In this document: positions 20,097 through 31,356 of the stretch, piece by piece
Layout: each line of letters opens with the position of its first letter
Position numbering within the stretch: position 1 is the first letter of the stretch
DNA from: Theocolax elegans
Lineage: Eukaryota > Arthropoda > Insecta > Hymenoptera > Cerocephalidae
Assembly: GCA_026168455.1 (NCBI GenBank)
Contig: CM047427.1
Coordinates: 42,690,846-42,754,845, forward strand
DNA: 64,000 bases
Reading direction: 5' to 3'
The notes under the pieces: model-generated
Databases searched by the model: none
Told to the model about the DNA's origin: nothing
What the model saw: the letters and a program-made list of their open reading frames with translations, nothing else
Made by a program: the position numbers and the translations under genes

Positions 20097-21013
20097 TGTG
20101 ACGCAAATCGTCACACAACTATTCGCGGCGAACAAAGCATTTAAACTCATGTTAAATGGAAGTCGTCGGAGCCTTTGGTATGTCAAGGCCAACCGACGAC
20201 ATTTGTTTACGTCGATCAAGTGTACAATTACGCGCGCAATAGTACGTAGGGATGAGAGCGCGAGAGTATGTGTGTGTTTCCCACTCTCATCCCTTTTTCG
20301 AAATTAGGCAATTGCCTAATCAGTATGTCCCGATCCGCCGCTCGAGGCGGACAAACTATCCGTGGTAATCGTTATAGTCTTTACGGCTGAGCCAAGGCGC
20401 GAGAGGCGCAAAAGCCGTCGGAACCCGGAACATCCTCGCGAGGTGAGCCGCGAGTGAATTGGTGATACCCAAAAGGACGGGAGTGAGTGTGAGTGTTAAC
20501 GCCGTTCGCGAGACACTCGCCGCGGCACAGGGCCGCCTTTTGGACACCGCAGCCGACGTCGGTCCTCCGTTACCCAGGAGGACAAAAGGGACACGGATCG
20601 GCTGGGCCATCCACGGGGCGCATCCCCGTAAGTCTTGTTATATTACCGCGCGTCCCCCCTTACCCCGAGTGTATGTGTGTGTGTACATCGGGAGTGTATT
20701 CGGGTACGCCGGTACCCGAATAGCGGAGTTCGGGAAAGAGTCAACCGCAGGCGAGTATCTCGATCCGGTTGACTCCCGAGACTTCCGCCCGCGCAAAAGA
20801 GCATTGTCGCGGCACGAGGCCTGGATGGCCATCATGTTAATGATCGCCCGAATCCTCCATACCGTACGTCCCAGCGAACTCGCGTTCCTGGCGACAGCCC
20901 GCAGTTCGGAAAATAAATTAATTGTGTGTGCGGTGTTGGGCAACGCGGCCCAACGGTTAATATTAATTATTCAAAATAATTAATTATACCGGGTTCGCGA
21001 ATACCACGTCACA
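20097..21013 (+). repeat. 3' LTR of C1
   Basis: Begins TGTGACGC and ends CGTCACA; nearly colinear with the 5' LTR but shorter by one block of about 115 bp, and carrying scattered substitutions, including one in the second terminal repeat base group (TGTGACGC versus TGTGACGG). The donor-like GTAAGT is kept at 20628-20633. Confidence 0.93.
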
Positions 21014-21017
21014 AACT
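21014..21017. repeat. Target-site duplication AACT (right copy) of C1
   Basis: Matches AACT at 8793-8796; see the left copy. Confidence 0.85.
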
Positions 21018-21565
21018 GCACGCAGATATCAATTTAGTGACTACTCACTACCTGTCGTTGATGCTTATATTCATTATGTTATACTATGCTTGTAGTTCGA
21101 TAATTTGTATTGCGAGATATCTAGCTCATGTGCGTATTTTCTGTTCCTTTCAGATTATGAAATGTGTGTAATTTAGTACTTTTTATTTTTATTTCTTACT
21201 GTTTCTACTTTGAGTTTTATCTCTATTAGTTCATTTTATGTACTTAATTTCGCACAGAGACCGAAATGCGTCAATTTTAAGCTTTTTAAGCGTAGTATTG
21301 TAATAGAAAGCTGTACAATAGGTACTTTCACTCGGGCTATGCTAAACTATTATTGTAGGTAATCAAACTGATTATTTAACTTGCGTTAGCTGAATTATTG
21401 TAATGATATGTTAATTTGATTATAAATTGATCACGTTCTTGCAGTTCTATCTTAAATCTATAAATCAATTGCAAACCCAAGTTTTTATAACGTTTGACAA
21501 TCTTTTTATCTTTTCATTTGTCTCTCTTTTTACAATAAACTTTGTTTAAATGTCTAAGGTCTCAA
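21018..21565. other. Sequence between C1 and the non-LTR ORF1
   Basis: AT-rich, no ORF of note. It leads into ORF1 of a plus-strand non-LTR element and is probably its 5' UTR. If so, C1 was inserted into that UTR. Confidence 0.4.
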
Positions 21566-22632
21566 ATGGCACGTTGTGCTAGATGTAATAGGAATATTGC
21601 GAACGAGTTTCGTAAATGCATTATTTGTGATAAATGTTTTCATCCTGATTGTTCTATTTTATACACGACGAAGAAACTAGTAGAAAATTGTTGTGTTAGA
21701 TCTTTTTGTGTCATCGATCGTAAACGTCAAGAAGCTCTTAACGTTCAATTGATTACACCTTCTAGCCGTTCTCAAAGTTTTGACAAATCTCGTAATATTA
21801 ATGTTACCTCGAAATCAGATTTTGAGCAAAATTTTATCGAAACTTTAGAAATGTCTTTTAACGAAAATAATTCAACAACTGGTGGATCTTCGTCTATACT
21901 TCAAAGAGAGCAAACTCCCTCTCTATCCCAAACTCAAGGTATTCCAAACGATTGGTCGAGCATGTCAGATTCTGATAAAATGACAACGATCTTATCCAAA
22001 ATGACACAAAATCACAATGAAGTTACTAATCAGCTCGATTCTCTAAAGTGTCTTATGGGTGAAAATGCCTCTCGTATGGATAAAATTGAAGCCCAATTGG
22101 AGGAAATGAAAGCCACTAGTTCTATGCCACTTGGATCTGAATTAAAGGTGTCAGCCATCCTAGTCAATTTCACTCTACTTCTGAGAGATTTGATTGTAGC
22201 CATATTGAATCGTCTAAAGCTTTCTTGTTTTGAGAATGACATAATTGAAGTACGTAAATTTGAACCCAAACGCCAGGTATTAAATAACTCTTCTACATGT
22301 CACCCTACTATACAAAGGTTTATGTCGTATATAGTAAAATTCAAATCCTATGACATCAAAAGCACGTTTTAAAGGTGAAACGTGATTATGGTGATATCTC
22401 ATACCACAGTATTGTTTCAAACTCATCAACTTTTGATAATGGTTCAATAATTAGACTCTATGATATGTTGCCCCCAGCTATATATCGTCTGTTTGTTCAA
22501 ACCAAAAGTAGAGCTCGCGAATTAAATTATAAACATGTCTGGTCTAGAAATAGACAAATTTATGTTCGTCGCAATGACCACACTGACGCTATAACCATCT
22601 CTACCCAAGACAATTTTAATAAATTACTTTGA
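21566..22632 (+). pseudogene. Non-LTR ORF1: PHD-like finger, coiled coil and FP25K-like domain
   Basis: The ATG at 21566 opens a frame with a Cys/His cluster (MARCARC ... CIICDKCFHPDC) of PHD-like spacing. A Ser/Gln-rich stretch and a helical segment (LDSLKCLMGENASRMDKIEAQLEEM) follow, probably a coiled coil for trimerisation. The frame ends at 22372; the adjacent frame 22375-22632 continues with LPPAIYRLFVQTKSRAREL and KHVWSRNRQIYVRR, which match the baculovirus FP-protein-like domain often found in insect non-LTR ORF1 proteins. A frameshift near 22370 therefore splits the gene. ORF1 proteins bind element RNA. Confidence 0.75.
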
Positions 22633-22689
22633 CCACAGGATGTACAAGCAAATTGTCAATCAGGTCCACCAGCTGTTTTCTCATCTGAT

Positions 22690-23741
22690 CTTTACTTAAA
22701 AGTTGCTCAACTTAATGTTAATTCCTTGAAGGATCACTTCAACGTCGTAAGCTTTGTGCGGTCGGTTGCGCGGATAACGTCATCGAGTGGTCTCTTTCCT
22801 ACTTGCAGAGCCGCACGCAGGCGGTTAAGGGCGATGAGGGCGACCAGTTCATTTGGATGCCCGTTAGTGCAGGTGTCCCTCAGGTTAGTGTTCTGGGTCC
22901 CCTCCTACTCTCTATCTTTATAAATGGCCTGCCTACGATGCTGCGACACTCGAATTTTATGATCTTTGCCGACGATACACAAATGTACCACTCGTTTTAT
23001 CCGATGATGGAGTTCAGCCTGGCGGTCGCGGATTGGGCCGAGAGAAACGGTCTGTCGTTTAATGTGGACAAGTCGAAGGTCCTGCTTGTAAAGTCACTAG
23101 GTACATGGGTTACACCGACCCTCGACTGGGCGAAACAAATACTTACTATCTTTCAGAGGCTTCATTGAGTCTTTCATTCGCTGCCCTATTACAAGCGTGT
23201 CCTTTCTCATAAGTCACGTAAAGCCTTAGTCGAGAGTCTAGTGCGGCCGCATTTCGACTATGCGTGCGCAGTCTATAACAGCGTTGACAATGCGCGAAAT
23301 GTGAAACTACAACGACTACAGAATGCCTGCGTGCGAGTTGCTTGGGGTAAGATACCCCAATATAGGTTGGTGCTTAGGTGGTTGTCTGTGGAGTCGACAC
23401 GGGCTTATCTTATTGGCTCACTGGCGTTTAACATCATAACGCATAATACCCCGACATACCTTGCACAACTTTCCAGTTCCCGTCCCGAGGTCTGGTCTTC
23501 CGTACATCTTCAGCCCAAGCCCCTAACCTACCATCCACTACGTACTGAAGCCCTAAACTCCTCGTTTACCATCACAGCCTCCAAAATCATCAATAACCTT
23601 TATTTAATCAACTTTAATAGAACAAGCCGCTTGTCATTTCAAACCCCACTTCACTATTGCCTCTCTGGACTCAACCGAGAGGCATGGCAGAGGCGCGTAG
23701 TTAAAGAGGGTCTTGCTGACTTCCACCCTCCGCCACTATAA
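22690..23741 (+). pseudogene. Non-LTR ORF2 remnant: endonuclease start and late RT
   Basis: At about 22700 the start motif of the AP-like endonuclease (VAQLNVNSL) is present, but within 20 codons the sequence jumps to late RT. The frame 22803-23168 includes GVPQVSVLGPLLLSIF (RT motif B region) and IFADDTQMY (motif C with the catalytic Asp pair). The frame breaks near 23165 and resumes at 23241-23741 with the C-terminal region (RPHFDYACAVYN, LQRLQNACVR). The ORF in a live element would nick DNA and reverse transcribe on target. Confidence 0.85.
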
Positions 23742-23958
23742 TATTTTATTAATATTTTATTAATCTTCTATTATTGTTATTGCGACGCTGCTTGTAAGCT
23801 CCAAGTTTACTTAGCTATAGTTTATTCTGCGTCTACTTTGGTAAGTTTATTAATGTTAATGCGAAAGTTTTATTAATGTTTTGTTTTATTACGCTTCATG
23901 TATTATGGATAGTGCTACATGGGGGAATTCCCCCGTAGCCCAATAAATTAGTTCAATG

Positions 23959-23960
<2 letters not shown>

Positions 23961-24034
<74 letters not shown>
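23961..24034 (+). repeat. (TC)37 microsatellite
   Basis: An uninterrupted TC run directly at the 3' end of the non-LTR element. It creates an Arg-Glu shadow ORF on the minus strand. Confidence 0.97.
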
Positions 24035-24037
<3 letters not shown>

Positions 24038-24268
24038 CCCCGGCCCCAGCCGATTGATACAAGCATCACTGGGGAATGTATTTTCAACAAGTGCTTTCTT
24101 CACCAAGACATCGTATGACCTTCGTCGCTGATTAGCACCGATTTGGGAGCATAAAAAGAGCGACGTTAAAATAATAATAAAAAAAATTAAGAAATGCTGC
24201 GGATTCAAAGGCTAAACGGAGAAAGTTGAGAAATATGGGGTTGGGCTCTAAATCTAATACACCTTCTT
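24035..24268. other. Spacer between two non-LTR elements
   Basis: No plus-strand gene. A minus-strand frame with a hydrophobic start is discussed under rejected items. Confidence 0.4.
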
Positions 24269-25645
24269 TTGGATATGTTTACTACCCGACAATTAAATGC
24301 CCACTACGTTTCAATTTCGAATCAAGTCCCATCGCTTGCACCTTTATTTCTGGCCTCAATAATTCATTCCACTGAATATAACCTCCTTAACACAGTTAAA
24401 TTTGAGTTAACTCTTCACTTGACTGATTTATTTAATGAATTACTATCATCAGGCTATTTTCGGGATTGTTGGAAGAGGACATTTTTGTTCCCTTTGGCGA
24501 AGTTGAGCACGATTGAAACTTGTTCGGATACCAGACCCACAGCTAAAATCTGTGAGGTCTCAAAAATGTTGGAGTGACTAGTTCATTACCAACTGTCAAC
24601 ATATCTCGAAAAAAATAAACTCTTAATTGATAGACAAGCGGGTTTTCGCAGAGGTCACAGCAACAAGACCTCCCTACTGGGAGTACTTGATGATATTAGA
24701 AGGACTATTGATTCGCGCACAATAACCATTCTAGTCTTGTTCGATTTCTCAAAAGCGTTCGAAATGGTGCCGCACGGCCCGCTTCTAACTAAATTGCATA
24801 ATATGGGTTGCTCTTACTCAGAATTGAGGTGATTCTTCCACTCTTTAGACGCTCGTTTTCAAGCGGTTGTAGACGAGTTGGACAGGTGCTCGGACTGGCT
24901 CAGGGTAAATTCGAGTGTACCGCAAGGTAGTGTATTGGGTCCTTTGTTGTTCTCAATATTTATTGATGATCTTCTTGAGGTACTTCAATACAGCAAGTAT
25001 AAGATTTATGCCGATGATACCCAGGTTTATTATTCCTTTCCGCCTGCGGAATTTGAGTTGGGCGTCCAACGGATTTCTCAGTATGCGAATACTGTAGCAT
25101 CTTGGGCTGCGAATAACGTATTAAGTCTGAATGTAAATAAAACTAAGGTGATGTTCCTGAATAGTAAGGCATCTGTCTCGCGTATGGACCTAACCACTGC
25201 TCCGCCAGTTAAACTATTAAATGAATACCTTGATTATAAAAATTGTGTTAAATCGTTAGGTGTTCGGTTATTGTCCACCCTGGACAGGTCCAAGCATGTC
25301 CTTACTATATCTCAAAGGGTTCATGGAGCTTTGCGCTTAATGCCTTTTCATAAGACAGCATTCTCTCAGAATACCAGAAAATACCTGTCAGAAATGCTTC
25401 TGTTACCCCACTTTGATTACGCATGTGCAGTTTATAATGATCAGGGTCAGACAAAAAATTGAAAACATCAACGTTTACATAATGCCTGTGTCAAGTTTGT
25501 GTGGAGCAAACTGCACAGACATGAACATGTAACTCCCTATAGGTTGAAATTACGTTGGTTGTCGGTTGAATCGAGGCGTATTGATATCATTGGTATTTAC
25601 TGTCTTGGTTCGGAATTCGCCTCATTACCTCTCAGATCATTTCAT
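24269..25645 (+). pseudogene. Second non-LTR retrotransposon fragment: RT domain
   Basis: Only the RT-containing middle of ORF2 is present. In order: a segment before RT (FRDCWKRTFLFPLAK), RQAGFRRGHSNKTSLL, LFDFSKAFEMVPHG (motif A with Asp), SSVPQGSVLGPLLF (motif B), IYADDTQVYYSF (motif C, catalytic YADD intact) and RPHFDYACAVYN-like LPHFDYACAVYN. Stops at 24575-24577 and about 24829-24831 and a stop at 25460-25462 break it; similarity goes on in other frames to about 25640. It is related to, but clearly different from, the upstream non-LTR copy. Confidence 0.85.
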
Positions 25646-26125
25646 TAGAGCCGTTAACTCACAAGGGGAGTACTTGACCTCCGGGAAACGAATCTTATCC
25701 TAACATTGGTATGTCTTTTATCTTACTTCTTATCTTACTAATATATAAAGAGAGAAGGTTTGTTTATATCTAACCAATAAACGCAAAAACTACTACACCG
25801 AATATTTTGAAACTTTGCATATAGATTTGTTATAACATCTGGAGTGACATAGGCTATATAAAAATTCATTTTTTTAATGCATTATTTGTGAAAAAAAAAC
25901 ATGGGACTATATTGCCATAGCGTAGTAGGGACTACTTCGCGTAGGAAGGTGTTCTGCGGTCGGCGCTATATAATGCGCATGCTTCGCTCAACGACCGGTA
26001 GGTGGCGACCGGTTTTACTATTCCCATTACAAAATTTGCACGCAGACAATATTAATACGCCTCGAGCCATTGATGTATTCGTCATTTCGGCATTATTTTT
26101 ACTTGCGATTATTGCAAAAATCAAA

Positions 26126-27690
26126 ATGCCTAAATCTATTAAAACTAATTTGTCGAGAAGAACTGCTCGAACTAGAGCAATGAGAGATCGACGACTTAAT
26201 GAAAGTCGTGATGATCGTGAATCTCGATTGTCGCAAATGTCTTCACAACAAACATTGCGACTTTCTCGAGAAACAGATTCTCAAAGAGAGTTACGTTTGT
26301 TAACTCAACGAATGCAAACTTCTGTTAGTAGACGTCGAGAGTCTATTGATGAAAGAATTCAAAGGCTTGCAAATCAACGATTGCGTAATACTAACAATCG
26401 ACGTACCTTACAAAATATTTGTGGTCAAAGATCTACATTTGAATATCAACCTGAATTAGATTATGCAGGTTTTAAAGATATTCAAATAGGTGAAATGAAT
26501 AAGATTTATATTCACTGTGATGCAAAAAAATGGAAAGACGAAGTACCTGGACTTTGTGGTGCTAATGGTAAAGTACATCTTCCACTATTAGAAGAGCCTC
26601 CGCAGTTTATGAAAGATTTAATATTAGGTATTCATAGGGATTCGGCACATTTTCTTGATAATTACAGGCAATATAATACATTATTTCAAACGACTTCTTT
26701 TGGCGCTAAACAAATCAAAGAAGGAAGCTTTATGCCTACATTTAAAATTCAAGGCCAAGTTTATCATTTAATTGGTAATATGTTACCAAATCCTCATGAA
26801 AATCATCAATTTTTACAAATTTATTTTATGTCTGAAAATGATCAAATTTCGGCACGATCGCATATTAATCCAAATTTAAAAGCAGAACTTATAAAATCAT
26901 TGCAAAGACTACTATTACAAAATAATAATTTAATAAAAAGTTTTAAATACAATCTTGAAAATAATTCTTTACAAAATTTAAATAATTTTAAACTGATTAT
27001 ACATTCAGATCGAGTACCTAATAATGAACATAGGGGTCGATACAATGCTCCTACTTGCAACGAAGTTGCGGTTTTATTGGTTGACGAAGACAAAGGTCCT
27101 AGAGATATTGTCTTACATCATAGAGGTGGTCATTTACAACGTGTATCTGAACTTCATCGTTCTTACGACCCTTTACAATATCCTTCAATGTTTACTAAAG
27201 GAGAAGATAAGTAACTTGCATGCAATTTTATGCGTATAGATTAATGGTGAGACAAAATAGTATCACCTATTTACTGTATTTTAAAAATTTATTAAATCAA
27301 TATGTTGTAGATAATAAGGCAAAAATGACAACCGAAAGGCTACTTTTCATTCGTAGCAATCAAAAAAAATTACGCACAGATGATTATATACATCTTCGAG
27401 ATGCTATTAATAATGATGCTAATATTAACCCTGGAAATATTGGGCAATGTGTTATTTTGCCATCTTCATTTACAGGTTCACCATGTTACATGCATGAGAA
27501 AACTCAAGATGCAATGACATACGTACGTAAAAAAGGACGCCCGGATTTGTTTATAACTTTTACATGCAATCCTGAATGGCCTGAAATACGCAGAGAGTTA
27601 TTTCCAAATCAAAAATCGTTTGATAGACACGATATCATTTCCAGAGTTTTTCATTTAAAAGTTAAGAAGTTTATGCATCTATTAAGGGGG
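26126..27690 (+). pseudogene. Helitron RepHel, N-terminal part
   Basis: The ATG at 26126 is the likely start: a basic Arg/Ser-rich N-terminus (LSRRTARTRAMRDRRL), then Helitron_like_N sequence with VYHLIGNMLPN and QFLQIYFMSEND. The frame stops at 27214 and continues in another frame from about 27220 with VILPSSFTGSPCYM, GRPDLFITFTCNPEWPEI and a segment cut at 27682 by the first TTAA insertion. The protein would nick and unwind DNA for rolling-circle transposition. Confidence 0.85.
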
Positions 27691-30429
27691 GAGCCTGCTT
27701 TAGAGGCTTCAAAAAATCGTTTTTTTTTTTGCCTAAATCTCTTCCTAAACTATCCAAGAATATGTCTCTAAAATTTCAGAACAAAATTCGGAATATTTTC
27801 GGTGATACAGAAGAAATAGTGAGCAAGCGTCGAGCAGGTATCCGAGCGTCCGGGCCGCCCCTCGATCTATTGTGTATATTATAATGGAAAGGGACTAACG
27901 GTTCTTCAAAACGGTTTAACTGTTTATAGAAGGTCTCTATGAAGCTATGGGAGGGGCAAAAATGTTATTGTAACGGTATATATGAGCTGGCAACGTCGGC
28001 TCGAACAGAGCTACATTTAGCTTTACTGTTCAGTTTAAATTTGTCTCTCAGTACGTGAGCATCTTAAAAATATGGAAACCTATCCAAAAATGAGCAAATC
28101 TTCGAGTGAGCGTAGTGCAAGGCCACGGAAGCGCAAATTCTACGGCAATCAATTTGTGAATGTTTCTTCATCGGACGATGGAGAAGCTAATACCAGCCGC
28201 AGTGAACAGAAATTGGCATCGGCGACTACGGACGACGTTATAGTTTATCCGTCTCATTGTTACCGCATAATCGAGTTTGTGTCTGTGTTTTTAGCAATTT
28301 CGGAGTTAGTTATTTGCAATTTGTGTAAGCAAAAAATAACGTTCGCCGAAAGCAACCATCGAGGTTTAGGATTTAAAATTATTTTGTCGTGTCGCTGCGG
28401 TAAACGAGAAATCGAATCCGGACCGTTGATTCACACCGGATACGAAATCAACAGAAGAATTGTGTTCGTCATGAGGCTTTTGGGTGTCGCACGAGAAGGC
28501 ATAAATATTTTTTGTGGTCTTCTGGATTTATCTCAAGGCATAGGCTTAGCAAAATCGACGTATGACAAAATCGTGGAACATCTGTATACAGCATCGAAAA
28601 CGATGTTTGAAAGTGCGTGCAAAAGTGCTATCGAAGAAGAAAAACAACTAAATGTGCAAAATGAAAGACCAGCTGACCATTTGAAAGTTTCGGGCGATGG
28701 ATCGTGGAAAAAACGTGGATTCACTTCTCTGTACGGTGTAACTACACTTATTGGCTACTACAGTGGCAAAGTGATTGATCTCGATGTTAAAAGCGGATAT
28801 TGTCATACCTGCACTCTCAAGAAAAATGCGTTGAACGACGACGAGTATGAAGAATGGTATGAAACCCATAAAGATAATTGTTCTTCGAATCACGCAGGCT
28901 CCGCCGGAAAGATGGAAGTTGATTCAATCACCGAAATGTTCTCAAGATCCATTGAGAAATTTGGAGTAATGTATAGCAATTATATTGGCGACGGCGACTC
29001 CAAAACATTTCTTGGCATCGTGAACAATAATCCATACGGCGACAAGTGTACAGTGACTAAAAACGAGTGCGTGGGACACGTACAAAAGCGCATGGGTACT
29101 CGTCTCCGCAACAAGAGAAAAGAACAGAATCTCGGTGGAAAAAAGCGGCTCACAGAGACTGTAATAAAAAAACTAACAATGTATTACGGTCTCGCGATTC
29201 GAAGAAATTTAAACTCTGTAGAAGGTATGAGAAGTGCAATAATGGCGACACTTGATCATTATTGCTCTACAGATAAATTGCCTCGCCACGACAACTGCCC
29301 CGAAGGCGCCGAAAGCTGGTGTGAATGGCGCAAAGCAGAAGCAAAAAATACTTTGGCTGATTTTAAACATCCACCGCGCCTAATTGACGACGATATTGAA
29401 AAACATATTCGTCCTATATACGAGGAATTATCAAAGGACGATTTATTAACAAGGTGCTTGGGTGGACACACACAGAATGCTAACGAGTCATTCAATTCAA
29501 CCGTATGGCGCATGACGCCCAAACACCTTCATTCGGGGTTTAAAATAGTTCAGACTGCTGTTTTCATCGCTGGAGGGATGTTTAATGAAGGCTACAGTGC
29601 AGTATTAAAAACTATGCACTTATTAGACTTGAAAATTGGGCTCCAATGCAAAAATTTTTGCGATAAAGCGGACGAGGAGCGCATCACGCGTCAAAACAGG
29701 CGCGCCTCATTGGAGACCAAAGAGGCCAGAACAGCCCGTCGAATGGAGCAATTGACCGAAAACCAATTTTTTGAAGAGTCTGAAGGGCAGTTATATGGAG
29801 CAGGAATCGCTGATTAGCATATTAATAGGGTAAGTTCAAGAAATTTACGATTTTTTGTGAACGAAAACTTTGACACGCGATTTCTCGGATTTCTATTCTG
29901 ACGATTTTTCAAATTGGCAAGCAAGATAAGTAAAAAAGTAAACGTCCTATCGAAACGGGTCGATAGCATTGTATTCAGGATTAATTTCTCTTCTGGGTGA
30001 ACCTAAAATACCTTAAGAAAGTTAACATTAACTCGGTTTTTCAACGATCTGAAGTGAATTTTTTTTTTTTTAAATGCATTTTTTTTGAATCTGCGAAAAA
30101 ATGTTGAATTTTTCACTTTTTGTTGAATTTTCTTGGTTCACCTAGGAATGACACTATTGAAAATTAAAAATTTCTTTGGTTTTTTTGTTTCAGATGAAAA
30201 TTGCGACCTGCATCTTGCTCGCCACAGAGAAAGTGCACACTCGAGGCGCCTCCGCAAATTTCTTGTAGCGTGAAGAATATCTCATGTATGTTAATAAAAA
30301 AATTTGAGAAAACTTTCAAATATATAAGAATAAACCCTAAAAGTTTCATTTTAATCAGACATTTTTTTCCTTCCCAATAAAATCCTCGAAAATATCGATT
30401 TTTTGAAGCCTCTAAAGCAGGCTCGCCCC
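27686..30429 (+). mobile_element. Kolobok-like DNA transposon K1, TTAA target
   Basis: Terminal inverted repeats of about 34 bp begin GGGG(G/C)GAGCCTGC on the left and are matched by the inverse complement on the right with one mismatch. TTAA flanks both ends (27682-27685 and 30430-30433). Deleting the element and one TTAA restores a continuous Helitron reading frame, which proves the insertion and the 4-bp TTAA duplication. One long transposase ORF lies inside. Confidence 0.9.
28072..29817 (+). CDS. K1 transposase (domain often annotated 'Mutator-like'; Kolobok by target site)
   Basis: An uninterrupted 581-codon ORF with an ATG at 28072 (a second at about 28090). The N-terminal part is basic and Ser-rich (KRKFYGNQ), followed by a Cys-pair zinc-ribbon-like region (CNLCKQK ... 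CRCGKRE, about residues 84-125). The transposase core has SGDGSWKKRGF (about 205-215), a Cys/His cluster (YCHTC), GSAGKMEV, YIGDGDSKTF, ECVGHVQKRMG, and ANESFNSTVW; Asp in GDGSW, Asp in GDGDS and Glu in NESFNS are my candidates for the DDE triad. Databases I recall name this domain 'Mutator-like transposase', but the TTAA target fits the Kolobok superfamily and not MULEs. The C-terminus is a charged helix. No lesion is visible, so it could be functional. Confidence 0.85.
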   Translation: METYPKMSKSSSERSARPRKRKFYGNQFVNVSSSDDGEANTSRSEQKLASATTDDVIVYPSHCYRIIEFVSVFLAISELVICNLCKQKITFAESNHRGLGFKIILSCRCGKREIESGPLIHTGYEINRRIVFVMRLLGVAREGINIFCGLLDLSQGIGLAKSTYDKIVEHLYTASKTMFESACKSAIEEEKQLNVQNERPADHLKVSGDGSWKKRGFTSLYGVTTLIGYYSGKVIDLDVKSGYCHTCTLKKNALNDDEYEEWYETHKDNCSSNHAGSAGKMEVDSITEMFSRSIEKFGVMYSNYIGDGDSKTFLGIVNNNPYGDKCTVTKNECVGHVQKRMGTRLRNKRKEQNLGGKKRLTETVIKKLTMYYGLAIRRNLNSVEGMRSAIMATLDHYCSTDKLPRHDNCPEGAESWCEWRKAEAKNTLADFKHPPRLIDDDIEKHIRPIYEELSKDDLLTRCLGGHTQNANESFNSTVWRMTPKHLHSGFKIVQTAVFIAGGMFNEGYSAVLKTMHLLDLKIGLQCKNFCDKADEERITRQNRRASLETKEARTARRMEQLTENQFFEESEGQLYGAGIAD

Positions 30430-30433
30430 TTAA

Positions 30434-30841
30434 CTAAAAATTGTATATTTGGTTCTGTTGAATGTTATATGTTTAGTATAGAATGGCAAAAACGAGGTTT
30501 GCCACACGCGCATATACTATTATGGCTTCAAAGAAAAATTCAACCAGATGAAATTGATAAAATTATTTCTGCTGAATTGCCAGATAAACACATTGACCCT
30601 GAATTATTTCAAATTGTTTGCAAAAATATGATTCATGGCCCATGCGGTGAATTTAATATGAATTCACCCTGTTTAAATAATGGAAAATGTACAAAAAATT
30701 ATCCAAGACATTTTTTAGAGAATACTCCGTAGAATAGTGGGCACACTACTCAAATTAAAATTCGCAGTCAAATGGTACTAATTGACAATAGATGGTTTGT
30801 CCCATATTCACCATTGTTATTACGATGTTTTAATGCTCATA
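30434..30841 (+). pseudogene. Helitron RepHel, Rep catalytic part with HUH motif
   Basis: Continuation of the Helitron protein after K1. It has EWQKRGLPHAHILLWL, where H-A-H is the metal-binding HUH motif of the Rep nuclease, then GPCGEFNMNSPCLNNGKC, a Helitron zinc-finger-like stretch. An in-frame stop is at 30730-30732; similarity goes on to RWFVPYSPLLLRCFNAHI, where K2 was inserted. Confidence 0.9.
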
Positions 30842-31098
30842 TTAAGGGGTATTAAATCGATTTTTTTTATTAACTTTTTTTAAAGTATTTCTTACATAAA
30901 ACATTATCCCAAAATTTGAAAAAAAACAAAAAATTTTTTCGCAAGTTATAATTGAAATACAGTAAGCATTAACAGACATTATTTCTCTAAAATTATTTTT
31001 GCAAAATACATTTTATTTTAATTTAACTAAAATAATAATTGCGAGGTTTTCGATGTTTACATACAAGTGTATTAAACGAAGCAACTATCAAACGTAGA

Positions 31099-31130
31099 GT
31101 ATGGTAAAGTAGAAATCTACTTTACCATAC
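31099..31130. repeat. Perfect 15-bp palindrome in K2
   Basis: GTATGGTAAAGTAGA (31099-31113) and its inverse complement (31116-31130) are separated by two A's. Probably a subterminal transposon structure or the remains of a tiny foldback insert. Confidence 0.8.
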
Positions 31131-31356
31131 GATTCAAATTTAAAAGTTAATAAATAAACGATTCCTTTTACTTTAATACACTGCACAAATACGTACAGTT
31201 CTATTTGAAGTCAATATTTTCTGCATTGATAAAGTATTTACGTTATTTTAGTAAATACTCAGTGGATTTTAAATTAAAAGTATATTTTTAACTTTAAATT
31301 TTATTAGTTTTAAGAAATTAATTATAAGTTTATACAAAAAAAGAGCAGTAAAAAAA

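Larger units (their letters stand above)
8797..21013 (+). mobile_element. Complete-ended Ty3/gypsy-type LTR element C1 (12.2 kb)
   Basis: Two LTRs with TGTGACG...CGTCACA ends bound the element, flanked by AACT. Inside, in order: a tRNA-Arg primer site, a 2.6-kb leader, gag with CCHC knuckles, a -1 frameshift signal, pol (protease, RT remnant, RNase H, integrase), a third ORF and a polypurine tract. Protease-RT-RNase H-integrase order and the GPY/F-like integrase end mark it as Ty3/gypsy; the tRNA-Arg primer and 4-bp target site recall the mdg1/412 group (from general knowledge). Gag has nonsense codons and an out-of-frame stretch. The RT palm (roughly 0.8 kb) and the end of RNase H (roughly 0.13 kb) are deleted relative to C2. 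The LTRs differ at a number of sites, so the insertion is not very recent. Confidence 0.93.
21566..23958 (+). mobile_element. Non-LTR retrotransposon (Jockey/CR1-like), internally deleted
   Basis: ORF1 (zinc finger plus FP-type domain), a short endonuclease start (QLNVNSL), then directly the late part of RT, a C-terminal tail and a 3' region ending at CAATAAATTAGTTCAATGAA before a (TC)n run. The endonuclease body and early RT are missing. Frames are broken in several places. Assignment to the Jockey/CR1 group is from the ORF1 domains and the FADD-type RT motif. Confidence 0.8.

Noticed and set aside
23948..24208. Minus-strand frame with a hydrophobic, signal-peptide-like start and a poly(Arg-Glu) tail
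   Set aside because: It begins at TTG, not ATG; the hydrophobic run comes from an A/T-rich tract and the tail is the translated (TC)n microsatellite. No partner exon or homology recognised.
27686..30429. piggyBac element (because of TTAA)
   Set aside because: The transposase has none of the piggyBac motifs I know and matches the domain seen in Kolobok/'Mutator-like' proteins.
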